Source: Lutraria lutraria (taxonomy: Eukaryota > Mollusca > Bivalvia > Venerida > Mactridae). Taken from it: a DNA stretch of 64,000 nt. The position numbers were made by a program, and so were the translations under genes. The notes beneath the pieces were generated by a model. The model did not search any database and was not told the origin of the DNA. It saw only the letters and a program-made list of their open reading frames with translations. Where the stretch lies: the NCBI GenBank assembly GCA_964023205.1, contig OZ026835.1, positions 4,484,414-4,548,413 of the forward strand, in the 5' to 3' direction. Positions 22,001-33,300 of the stretch are shown here, one piece after another; position 1 is the stretch's first letter, and every line of letters starts with the position of its first letter.

Positions 22001-24358
22001 TTTCCCAAGAGTGGCCTTTCTTCACAGGTTTTACTGTATTTGAAAGCAGTAAATTCCAAAAGATAATTTTCCTTTTTATCTGTATGAATTTATTTCTTCA
22101 AGTAATGTGAGTATGTTGTTTGTTTAAGTTGAGTTTTACAGATCAGAGAGAATCCTTTATTTTACTTGATGAAATTGAAAAGTGTTAATTCTCGGAATAC
22201 TCTTCAGTTAAAGATTTGTATTCTATGAAAATGGGGCAAGATTTTGCTACCAGCACTTACGAATTATTTCACTTATAAGAATGACTCCTCTGATTTGTTT
22301 TTATATGCATATCATGAAATGGAATTAAACTTAATTTACTGGTGCAATGTTGTGAGGTATTATTACAATTGTATCCTTATATTTTATCTGTTTGTAATAT
22401 ACAGGTGGTAGTTTGGCTTCACAACAATTAAAGATCAGACAATTAGGGCCCTCATTCTATCAAATCTGCCACAGAATTTCGGTGGCAGTCCCTTCCTGTA
22501 CAGTATATTCCCCCCCTATTTTCTAAATATAAAAAGTTGATTTTTGGTTTAAAAGCCTGGTGCTGTCTTTTACTAGATCATTCATTGAATTTAATCATGT
22601 GAATTGAAGTATAAATGAGTTTCTTTTTTGTAATAAAAAATCCCCCCATTATGAAAACATCCCCTTTAAAAGGGCTGCATATCCCTTCCCCCTAAGTAGC
22701 GTAGAGGTGCTGATAATGTTATTAATGATTATCTTCTTGAGGCAGTAATATATATGAAATACATTGTAATATATACAGTACATGTTTGTACTGTGTTCAA
22801 TTGTTATTACATTGAAATATGAACATTATTTCAGTATGAAGGATACAGTTGAAAACAAGAAAGTCTTGGTTCACGAATTTGCTTCCAAGTTGTTGCGTAA
22901 ACAATGGAACAAGTGGGGTACCTGTGATGAAGTCATTCTTATTGTTTTCTCTAAGGACGATGGAATTGTAAGTGTACTAACTACTGTATACACTTCAGTT
23001 TAAGGGACTAGACCCAATATGTATGTATTTCTTTTAAATTCACAAAACTGTTTTATTTAACACTGACAGATATAACTGAGAGGACAGCTGACAGATGTTT
23101 TGCAGGTGTGTCAAACTGTAGGTTTCCAAATGATCTCTTAATGGTGGTTTTCTTATAATCACTTATGTTTCGATTGTATCCTGTAATATTAATATGTCAC
23201 ATGAAAATTGGTTGGATATTATTGTATTGTGTACTGTTACCTGTTCCTTGTTGCTGAACTGTTTATTAAATGCTATGATCGTGTTATTGTTTGTGTCTTT
23301 AGTTGACAACTGTGTCTGGTTCCACTCCTAAGAGGAAGCTTACTTATGAAATAATGGAAGCGGTACAGACAGGGCTTTCAAGATTCTTTAGAGAAGATGG
23401 TAATGTGGGACAGGGACTTCATTATCTTAGCATTAATTACAGGTAAGTAGTGTGTATACTGTAAGGTTTTATTAGAATCCATGTTCAATGCCCCATCCAT
23501 ACTATTAAAATCCTTAAACAAATTTCTTTAGGTTTTGTTTTCGTCAATATTAATGAATTACCTGTGCTTTTCTATCAACTTCAATAAGTTGATACATTAG
23601 GTTGTTAATGTAGCAATGTTTCAATGGCAAAAAAACTTGAATGCTATGTTTTATATAGATCATAATTATATAATTCCTCAGAAGTGATTCACCTGTATGA
23701 TCATTTCTACCCAAGTTTTTGACTGTTCTCAGAGTTTGCATTATAAGCAAATAATAAAATTATTGTAGATCAATAATGGATTAAATTAGATTATTTTGTA
23801 AGATAGTTATTGGTCAATTTTGTTGGTATGCTTTTTAGTTTTCAGTGAATTTATTCATTTAGTGAAATGATAATTTTCTTCTTACAGAACATATTTATAG
23901 TGTCTGTGATATAATGCCGTCAGATTTTCGTATATGTACAGCATTGTGTATGAAAACTTGTTCATGGCAAGTGATTAATTGATTGCTAATAGAGTTATCA
24001 TATTTGGTGAGATCAGCTGAAAATCTCTTATAAAACAGAAATGAGCAATACTCGTCTCAATTAGAGTTGAGGTGTATACTAGTATTTTTGGTAAATGTTT
24101 GAGCTTTGCTGTGCTGAAATTTTACTTTTGACCTGTGCTACAATGTTGCTGGTGTCTACATTTAGCAGCTGTGTGAACATCTAATACTGTATTATGAGAA
24201 TCTATATTTGTTATATTATTTTCAGACGTGTTTTGGATAACTACCATTATTACCCGATCTTGTTCTCCGATGTTCCAGTACATGCCGGTGCTTCAAAGAT
24301 TGTAGTGACATTTTTAACCACCATTCTCACAACCATCCTTCTCAGGATCTGTTGTTAG
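19020..24358 (+). CDS. MOLO1-family protein (modulator of levamisole receptor-like), 5 coding exons
   Basis: Coding exons 19020-19191, 21781-21922, 22835-22967, 23303-23442, 24226-24358; phases agree, giving 239 residues. MOLO-1 in nematodes is a one-pass membrane auxiliary subunit of levamisole-type acetylcholine receptors with a TPM-like domain; a similar receptor-modulating role here is inference. Seen: signal peptide 1-16 (MWSILLACSLLGLAQS), then WTAEEYPNPQDDPVLCGRY, FVCDPNGLIS, the Cys cluster CPCSAYSC (74-81), GYIMAVALIR, EVILIVFSKDDG and LHYLSINYR. A C-terminal hydrophobic segment (about 219-239, ending RICC) could be a membrane anchor or a GPI signal. The start ATG lies 6 bases after an acceptor (TTTATTACAG), implying a noncoding first exon upstream. 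Family call is strong; function is not shown. Confidence 0.85.
19849..21520. mobile_element. Tandem-core repeat element (family B), copy 2
   Basis: Starts TATACCCCCAGATATGAAAT, like the copy at 1241, and carries four to five core units with the same landmarks. It is split by a TA-flanked element (20419-21306), after which the unit resumes (CATGCAGGAATTCAGTGAAA). The right terminal ATCTGGGGGTAT of copy 1 is absent, so this copy is truncated. It lies in intron 1 of the MOLO1-like gene. Confidence 0.75.
20419..21306. mobile_element. Tc1/mariner-like non-autonomous element with TA duplication
   Basis: Ends are CAGTAAACACTCATGTATAT (left) and, inverted, CCGTTAACACTCGTGTATAT (right), continuing to G(G/C)CAC. 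TA flanks both sides (20417-20418, 21307-21308). Copy 1 of the surrounding family (near 3221-3245) shows the empty site CAACTACATGCAGG. 888 bp without a transposase frame. A decayed relative of its interior is found at about 55275-55450. Confidence 0.8.
21954..22038 (+). mobile_element. Family F MITE fragment
   Basis: Right part of the family: AATAAAGGTCACCTGTCAAT, GTCTTTCCCAAGAGTGGCC and the end ACAGGTTTTACTGTA. Intron 2 of the MOLO1-like gene. Confidence 0.6.
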
Positions 24359-24966
24359 ATACATCTTACCTAATCCTTGAAACTTTCTTAATTTTGGATA
24401 TCAGGGTCCTTGGATTTTAGTTGGAATATTTGTTGTCTTTGAAATTGTTACAATCATAGCAATACCTATTTAAAAGTCAGTATTGTGTAGAAAAACTTCA
24501 ATTTATTTTTTATCGAACTTCATGAAGAATGTATCAAATTCTGAAAAAGTTAACTCTTAATTTAGAGTATTCTAAAGTGTTCTTGCCTACCGTTGACACA
24601 AATGGATTAGGAAACTTTTATTAGGTAGGGGTTTGGTTTTGACTGTTTTAACTATTTAATACTTAATTACATTTGTTTGGCATCTGTCCCTTCTGGACTA
24701 AAAAAACAAAATCTAAAAAGAACAAATCTATTATATAAATATAATAAGAACTAGAGACATCCTTGTTTTGTTCTTGCTTTAATGAATAATATTGGAATAT
24801 TAGGGGTCTGTTTTTGCCTCTGTATGTTAATAGATCAATGTTGTTTTGTTGAATTACCAAAGAGATTATTGTTGATATTTGATGATATTTAATGATATAT
24901 GTTGGTTAATGATCTCCTTACAATAATTGCCATAGAGAAAAATAATAATTCTGAAATTTTGCGTGA

Positions 24967-25207
24967 TTCGAGATCATTGAACATTTTTTAGATCATTGAA
25001 TGTGTTTGAGATTATTGAACATGTTTGAGATCTTTGAATAGTTTGAGATCATTGAATATGTTTGAGATCTTTGATTAGTTTGAGATCTTTGAACATGTGA
25101 ATGTGTTTGAGATTATTTAATGTGTTTGAGTTATTTGACCATGTTTTAGATCATTGAATGTGTTTGAGATCATTGAACATGTTTTAGATCTTTGAATAGT
25201 TTGAGAT
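24967..25207. repeat. Degenerate tandem array, unit like GAGATCATTGAATATGTTT
   Basis: About 10-11 units of roughly 19-25 bp alternate GAGATCATTGAAC/TGTGTTT and GAGATCTTTGAATAGTTT. Unit length and sequence vary, so it is an old array. It lies downstream of the MOLO1-like stop, perhaps in its 3' UTR. Confidence 0.75.
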
Positions 25208-25791
25208 TGGTCTCAAGCTCAGATGACTGATTGATTTGTTACCAGTTAATAATCTATTATCTAAAATCTATTTAACAGGCATGTGAATGATTAATTTTAT
25301 TATTGAAGAAATATTTCTTAAGTCTGACTTTACTGATTCAATGATGAACAATGAACATATTTCAGATTAGATTCGAGTTTTTGTTATTTTACCAGGAGAT
25401 GATTACTTCATTAAAAAAATAAATAAATACAAGAATCAGAAGAGTTGAGTATATATTTTTTAGGTCATTAATTAAACCATAATGACAAAGGACACTTCTG
25501 AAATCATTAAAACTGATACAAAGTGGTGCTATGCTTATATTTAAAATGTATTGTTGCTTCATAGTTATTGCTTAATATACATAAATGATCATTAATGTAT
25601 TGCATTATAAATGTATGTATATATGTATTGTAGTCTGGGTTTTTTGTAATGTATATTAATTTGTTGTTTTTTTGCTGACATTTTATATAGTCATAATTAT
25701 GCTTTTATGGTTTGTTTGGAATGTTTTATTGCTATTTTACATGCTTAATTTTTAAAACACATTTTTATGGAACTTGTTACTATTATGTTCC

Positions 25792-25853
25792 CTCTAGCAT
25801 AGCTCAGTAAGGCAGGTGTAAGGTTTACAGACCTCGGTTCAGACTCGGATGAA
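25792..25853 (+). mobile_element. Weak tRNA-like SINE head
   Basis: A-box-like TAGCTCAGTAAGGCAGG and B-box-like GGTTCAGACTC, followed by GAAGATTTGTTGGAAGATAT. Strongly degraded. Confidence 0.35.
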
Positions 25854-26554
25854 GATTTGTTGGAAGATATTTTGATTTTGTCAAAAGCCATTTTGTCCAC
25901 CATTGCTGAGAAATTGCTTTAATGATTGTGATAAAAAGTTGCAATGATAAATGCATGTTTCTCACAATGAAAATCAAACATTACGTTTTGCAAAATTTTG
26001 CATGCATTAATTATTTCAAATTTTTAGTTAAGCCAAAACGTGTTTTTAGTTATGCGTCGACCCTCATCTGTTTTATGTATCTCTTTATGTTGCATTTACT
26101 TGCTTTGTTTTCTTATATACATTTCTCTTTATATTTTGATCTGATCTTTTCATGTTTCAAGTTTTATACTGGATTGTTGAACTTAAACCTGTTTTCTGTT
26201 GTTGTGGTTGTATTTTTTCCGTCAAATCTTTACTGATGTTGAATTTTATTTTTTCTTAACAATTTGAGTCCTTTGAATTTAAACCCGCTAGTAGAAATTC
26301 TTGTAAAAAATAGCCTGTGTCATTTTGAAGTAAACATAAGTTTTCTATATCTGTATATTTTAAGTAGCTTAGCATTTTTTACAATAAAAAATACTTACAT
26401 ATTAAATGTGTTATGCTTAAAATAGTGATATAATAAATAATTTTGTAGAAATTAAAGTACTGCTGTGTTTGTTTTCTCTTCAGTGGTTTATATACATGTA
26501 GTTATACAGACAAAGGCAGTAATAACATAATTAGAAGTACATTATGTTCTACAT

Positions 26555-26725
26555 AAAACCTGTGTTAGTGACCATTTCCTAATAAAGGTCACCCAGCGAA
26601 AAAAGGTCATTCTTTGAAAAACGTCAGATTATTCAGACAAAATGACCTATGAATAAAGGCCACCTGTCAATGAAGGCCACAAGATGTCTTTCCTAGGGTG
26701 ACCTTTGTTCACAGGTTTGACTGTA
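26555..26725 (+). mobile_element. Family F MITE
   Basis: Near full-length: AATAAAGGTCACCCAGC, AATGACCTATGAATAAAGGC, CCACCTGTCAATGAAGGCC and the end CACAGGTTTGACTGTA. Confidence 0.65.
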
Positions 26726-26908
26726 CTAATTGTGTCAACACATCATAAGGTTAGGCCACAAAATGAAACATTTAGATACATTGCTTGCATCAGACTATCA
26801 ACAGAAATTAAATGTGTATGTACATGTATATGTCTGCTGACAGCTGACAGTGCATTTTATCATTTATCAATACCAGTAATGTTCGTTGATTGAAAAATAT
26901 GATTGTAT

Positions 26909-27210
26909 TATATCCCCGCAAATGAAGTTTGAGGGGGTATATTGGAGTCACTCTGTCGGTCGGTCTGTCCGCATAAAATATCACTAGTTTATGGAGCGAA
27001 CTACTTCCACATTTTTCAAGGGATTGAAATGAAACTTAAAACATATTATCAATATGAAATGTAGATGTGCAAGACACAATTTTCATGCCCAGTGATCCAC
27101 TCATTGCAGAGTTATGTCCCCTTGAACTGGGCTGTATAGTGTACTGTAGCATTCTTAGTGTCAAAGCGGCGACGGGGTTATTAGTCACCTCTGTGACAAA
27201 GCTCTTAGTT
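26909..27210 (+). repeat. Family C dispersed repeat, copy 2
   Basis: Starts TATATCCCCGCAAATGAAG and includes GTATATTGGAGTCACTCTG, TGTAGATGTGCAAGACAC and TAGTGTCAAAGCGGCGACGG, ending GTGACAAAGCTCTTAGTT, matching the copy at 12656 in order and length. Confidence 0.75.
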
Positions 27211-27239
27211 TGATGATTACAATTCCGTCAATTCATTTT

Positions 27240-29084
27240 CTAGCAGTGTTTGTAAACACACTTCCCTCATTAAAAATGTACATAACATACAGAATTCCAG
27301 TTACATAACTAAAAATACATAACTAATCCCATATTTGCAGAAAATATATTTATTATATTTCATTCCAGTTGTATAAAAGTAAACTCATAAACAGATTATC
27401 CTACATAAAAACTCATACATCTGGTGATAAACAGATGATAATGAAGACAAGAATAGACTGGATACATTTACACATTAATACAAGAAGAAAAGACTGCCCA
27501 TACTGAAAGTAATGCATGATTCCAAACCAGACTACAAGGTCAAACATGTAAAATTGAGTCTAGAATTGACAATCTGATCATTCTGGTACAGATACTCAAT
27601 AAATAAAAATCATTAGTATATTAATTCAAATATATGTTCATTCATAGAACTATGGTAACGAAGTCTGCAAAACAGATCTTTATAAATCTATAGCATACAT
27701 AAATAGAGATTCATTCAGTAATTCATAAAAAAGTCCCCAAAAATATATCACCACGGCATGATCATAGTAAAAAGCAGCATTAAGATCCATCAAAGGCCAG
27801 TGACTTTCTTATCTGTATTCAAATGAGATTTCATGGTTGAAACTTTGTTAAAAGATAGTAATAAATATACACACTAGCTACAATGTAAGATATATGAGAA
27901 AATGGATCACAAACAAGAATATCATGCCAAGTACACATATATATCACAGACGAAGGAAATAAAAATTATGAAATAAACAATCTTTTCAATGAAAAACAGA
28001 ACAGAATGCTGTAACAGAACACACAGAACAATTGTTTAAAAATATAAATGAACAGTTGTTTATTTTGACAAATTATACCAAACAAACCCATAAGAAAAAT
28101 GTAAATACCCTTCAGATCTTTGAAAATTAAAAAAGTATACCAAAACACCAGAATCTAACATATCAAGGCTCTTGGTATACATTGATTCAGTTAGTATAAA
28201 AATATCACAGACATGGATTAATTGATATAGCACTTAATAAAACAACATCAAGTTTGGCTGGAAGCAAAAAATAAATTATTCAAATTGGCAGACGATGATT
28301 GGCGGTAAATCAGATTTTATACTTTATGAAACATTCATGCAAAATAACTAAAACACAGAAATAATAATGAATAAATACTTAAATCAATGTGGCAGTTCAA
28401 GGTAACATGTTATCATGTATATATTACCTATTCAGTTTATGGTTTTAAAATAAAGAAATAAGTTAACATACAAGCTATAGGAATGGCAAAATATATGCAA
28501 GCAATTTTATACATTGTAAAAATGCTGGAATTGTAAAAGAATCAAGCAATATTAAACATATTCCATGCTATAAAAAGATATACTTCACATCTAAGAATCA
28601 TCTAACTTTACAACACATATTACCACAGTTATATCACAGTAATGCAAATTTAACAGTAGACAGGTATATGTAATTATTTTCAGAAATTACCTGGTAAGCA
28701 AAAAAAAAAAACAATATTAAAATTAGAGTGCATTCATTTCTGTATCTATAATCACTTACATATTAATGTAATAAATGTACATAAATAAAATATACATTAT
28801 GAAATTTAAGAAAATGTGTAAATTGAAAATATAAATATTTAAACAATCTAAGTTATACAATAAGGCCCAAGATTTGTTCCGAAACTTCTATAAAGAAGAC
28901 AATGTAAACAACAGTATATCAGTAAAATGCTGATAACAAATATTTCATCTTATCAAGTAATGCTATTATTTCTATTAAAATACTGCTACATAAGGCACAC
29001 AGGGGATGGATGTAAGAATACTAAAGTTGATCCACACTTTATTCATTTTTTTATTTTCCCGTTTTTTTTTTTTGTTTATCAAAA
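27240..29084. other. AT-rich 3' flank or 3' UTR of EFCAB6
   Basis: No exon or repeat family was recognised. A minus-strand AATAAA lies 42-47 bases after the EFCAB6 stop (29038-29043), with further ones to the left (for example near 27350), so the 3' UTR may be short or long. Confidence 0.4.
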
Positions 29085-30368
29085 TCATGATTGACGTAAA
29101 TAAGCTCGAATGAAGTCATTGTAACACATCTGTCCATCCATGTTTTTATCATAATAGGACATTAGATGATAGAACTCGTCTTCATCCATGTTTACATTAA
29201 ACTGTCGTAACACATGTCGGAACTCCATAGAGTCCACCATACCAGAACCTGTGGGATCGATAGCTCGGAATGCTCGCCTCATTTCCTTCCAGTTCGAGGA
29301 GACGGAATCTTGTAAGCGCATCATGGCATCAAAGAATTGAGCGCTGGTTGACCCGGCACTTCTCTGAAAGAGATATATTGTAATACAATAAATGTGACGG
29401 AGTAACATATGTCACCTCAAAAATATATGTACAGAATACGATAAATCAACTGATAGCAGGAGTTAAGGGGTAGATTTTAATTTATGAGTTGCTATGCATA
29501 TCATTTTGCATATGATTACATTGTAAAAGAGAATCACATAGAAAAACCTTATAACGTACCTTGACTTTTGGAGTATGTATTTTCCGCCGTGTAAGAAGTG
29601 ATTTCGGTTCATCCTGAGGTTTGAGATTAAGAATAAAATGTCGAAGGAAGTCAGTGTAACTGAATCGACCATTCTCTTGTAGATCATATTTTGTTGCTAG
29701 ATCGAGGAATTCATGACTACCCAGGTCTACACCATACTTAACCAAAATTTCTGAAACAGATAAATAATGTCAATATTACATGTTAATGGCCGAGCTTATA
29801 AAACCACTGATGATTTGTGTGAAAATTGCTCATTTTCCCTTGCTGAATATTCCACAGGCACTATCTCAAGTAATATGATACTAAAATCAAGACATTTGGA
29901 TATATCTTATGAGAAAGTATATGCACACTGCTTTTTTATTTGTATTGTTTCTATTCACAAGGGACAGGCTGGGAACATTGTATCACCAAAATGGAAACTT
30001 GAATATTACGTATACCGGTATGTAACAATTTTGGATAAAAATTTAAAAAATAAACACCATTGGGGAATATGGTTTATAGCTCATTGGGCCAGGGTCCTTA
30101 CATGTAACATGCTCAAATACAAGAGAATTGCTGAATTATTCTGTACCATAATTATTGAATGTATTTGAATGAAGAGATTACCTTTCAAATCAACAAGATT
30201 GATTGTTCCTGTGTTTTCAACATCCATCTGTCGACATAACTGTTGGATTTGTTTCCAATTTTTATAAATAGTATTCTTCACTACAGATTCTGCGACTTCA
30301 GCATTCACCAACGGCGTCGCCATTCTTGACTGTGACCTTGACATTGCACCAGGTCGCATCATATCAAG
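29085..30368 (-). CDS. EFCAB6: EFCAB6 exons 27-29: C-terminal EF-hands, best preserved
   Basis: Residues 1319-1536. Exon 27: QMDVENTGTINLVDLKE. Exon 28: KYDLQENGRFSYTDFLRHF. Exon 29: AIDPTGSGMVDSMEFRHVL and YYDKNMDGQMCYNDFIRAYL, then LRQS and the stop. The last pair carries the expected calcium ligands, so the C terminus is the likeliest calcium-responsive part. Confidence 0.88.
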
Positions 30369-33300
30369 CTAAAAAGCGAAAATATTGCAATACAGGTAAT
30401 GGTGTGTTGGCGAAGATCTAGAAATCAAGGTATGGTATAAAAGTATTCGTATCGTTTGACCAAAGCATCTTAATTTTTATATTTGTTTACAGAGTAAATG
30501 AGAAATTGTTATTAAGAAAGTAGAAAAATCATGAGAATTATACATAAATTTATTCATTACTAAAGTCTAAGTAGAAAATTAAGCTACAGTGCAACCTCTC
30601 CAAAGTAACACCCTTTGGGAGTAGCAAAATTATGTTGTTGTTGAGAGGTTGGTACTTTAGAGAGGTTAAATCAATAGTTAAATCCCGCAGAGGGAAAAAA
30701 TTCATGCTGTTGTTTGAAGGGAGGTTGTTACTCAAGAGAGTGCCGCTCTGGAGAGGTTGTACTGTATTTTACAATAAAAAGTAAAAATCTACATCGGGTG
30801 CACTCACTCGTGTAGTAGATCTCCTTAAAGCCATACTCTCAGGCCTACGACCAAAGTTCAATGCTGTATTGGAACGTGGTAAGGGAGTCGGTGGTGGTCT
30901 CATTGCTCTGGGCTCACTGGAGTATCTCTTCACAAACTCATGATAATTTATGTTTCCAAACTCATTGATATTCAATGACGGCCACAACCTTTCATACTGT
31001 AAAATAAAACACAAATGTATCAGGATATGTTACTAGTATTTGACAGGTATAATTACTTTATTAGGCTGTTTGAAAATAATGATCTTTAACTCAAATTTCT
31101 TATGTACAAATATGTAAAACTTAAATGCGGATCAAAATTTTTATTATTAGACAGTGCAATTAAAGGTATGACAGCTGTTTAATAAAAGCAGATATAGAAG
31201 CCAAGATATGGCCCCGTGGGACCTAAGATCAATCTTCTGAAGTTCAAATCTCATATCTTGTATTCTAATATTTTTAAGCTTATAATGATTGGACATTAAT
31301 GATATTACTGTTACATTAGTGTGACAGCAAAAATTATTTGAAAATGTATTTAAAACCATAATACTTTTGAGATTGGAATTGAGATTTTAAGCTCACAGAC
31401 TGTTCTAAAGTTTTATAACCTCCCGGCTTGGTCAGTTTAAATATCAGCACCAAACACAATGACTCTTCATTCTTTTTTTATTAGAAATAATTTAGAATCC
31501 GTAATTATGATGATCTGCTGAGCATATAACATGTGAAGTGTATACGACACAACACAGACTAAGATCTACAAGATCTATTACCACTACATGTACAGTGAAT
31601 CAATATGAACCAACCTGATCATCTGAAAGTCTAAATAATGTTTTATTTATTGTGTTCTTGAAGTCCTCCTTGGACACGACACCCATGTTAGCAAAATCGG
31701 CTTCCTGGAAAGCTTGAGTGATTTCATAGGGTCTGGCCATGACAGCTTCCAGTAAACGTTCTTCTACCTCATCTACTGCCATCAGATGTGGAGTCTGAGC
31801 ACGTATTGACTTCTGTAGAGACGACAGCCATCTGTCTGAATCCTGAAATATACATGAACATGTCAATACTGATTTATGGGTAATGGTTAGAAGTTTGGTC
31901 AACAGGTACCATTTCTGGAACGTATTATATGTTGCAGGATTAGTGTGATTTGTGAGAAAATGAATGAATTAAAACTAAACTGAAAATCTCACTCCAAAAA
32001 GAGAATATACAATATTAATATATTAAATGGAGTTTGTGTGATTGATGGTTAACATGTAAATGGTATTTATATGCAAGAACACCTTCAAGCTGTTCTATGT
32101 AATTGATTGTTTTTAAATGAACAACATTTTTTAACTCTAGAATTTCCTGTATTCTTTGAATAATTTTCATAGGCATGGTTTGTTAATAATACCGGTAGAC
32201 TGTTTCGGAATTCAAAAATGCAAATTAGAACAGATTCTTTTTCAATAATAATTCAATACAAAATAGACGTAAAACAGAGACATATACCGGAAGTATCTGC
32301 AGTTTCTGAACCAGATGCAGATTACTTAATAGTAACTCTTTTGTACAATAAGTGATTCCAAAGAAGATCATGGATAAATCATCAATGTGTGTTTTCTACC
32401 AAACATATAAGTCAAATCTGATATTCAATCAAGACATTACTGTTATAAGTTTTCCTTCTTGAACTTTGTACTATGATTTTTTCCATATTTTCTACTTAAT
32501 GGTAAATTTATTGTCATTAATTCCTGCATCAATTTCATTGCTATCCGTCACTCTCCTTAACTCAAAACACAAATCTATTTATCTTCAGCCCCAATAGACA
32601 CTTTACCAGACCCCTCATTCTTGAAGTGAATCATACAATATTTATTTTATGTATTATATACTGCTAGAATACTGCCAGATATATATAGCCAGTGATAATG
32701 AACATTCACTTCAGCCCTTAGCTTCTCTTCCTTCTCTTCATTAATCAGTTCCAAACACATACTTGTACTAATCTATCAGTATCTTATCTACATCATACAT
32801 GACATCAATCTGACACTCAATCATACCAAATAATAATCTAATAGCCTTCTATACCCTGGAAGTCTAGAACCATACCGGGAAGCTAAATGAGAGCCAACTG
32901 TTTTATCATCAAGCATCATCTGTATCTCTCTATCAGTTGACTCTTTCACTATCTTACATCACACAACATACACTGTGCACTCAAGATTTTTCTCAAGAAC
33001 GTTTCCTGTTTATCATAAGAAATCACATATGAAGATTCTGTTCAATTTTCATCCAAATATTTTCATTATCATGTTAACCTCGCACTACAGGTCAGCCACT
33101 GTTATTCACTCAGCATGGCTCTCATTCACTCTTTATCCCTTGCTATCTTTTTTATCTCAACATACGGAAAAACGGACAGACATACAAAGTCATTCAACAA
33201 ATTCATTCACACAAAAACAAAAGTGACATGGAATGTTATGACATGTAAAAATATGGAAGGTGACGAGAAAAGACGTACATATAAAATATTGACCTGAAAA

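Larger units (their letters stand above)
24359..26550. other. 3' UTR and intergenic DNA after the MOLO1-like gene
   Basis: AT-rich; a 3' UTR of unknown length is expected. It contains the GAGATCATTGAA array (24967-25207) and a weak tRNA-like head (25792-25853). Several AATAAA motifs occur (for example about 26382 and 26430), so the transcript end cannot be fixed. Short open frames near 25922-26236 are low-complexity Phe/Leu-rich and look incidental. Confidence 0.5.

Noticed and set aside
25922..26236. 104-codon Phe/Leu-rich plus-strand open frame
   Set aside because: AT-driven hydrophobic sequence without a signal of coding; downstream of the MOLO1-like gene.
29767..30168. 133-codon plus-strand open frame
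   Set aside because: Lies across EFCAB6 intron 27 on the opposite strand with no family resemblance.
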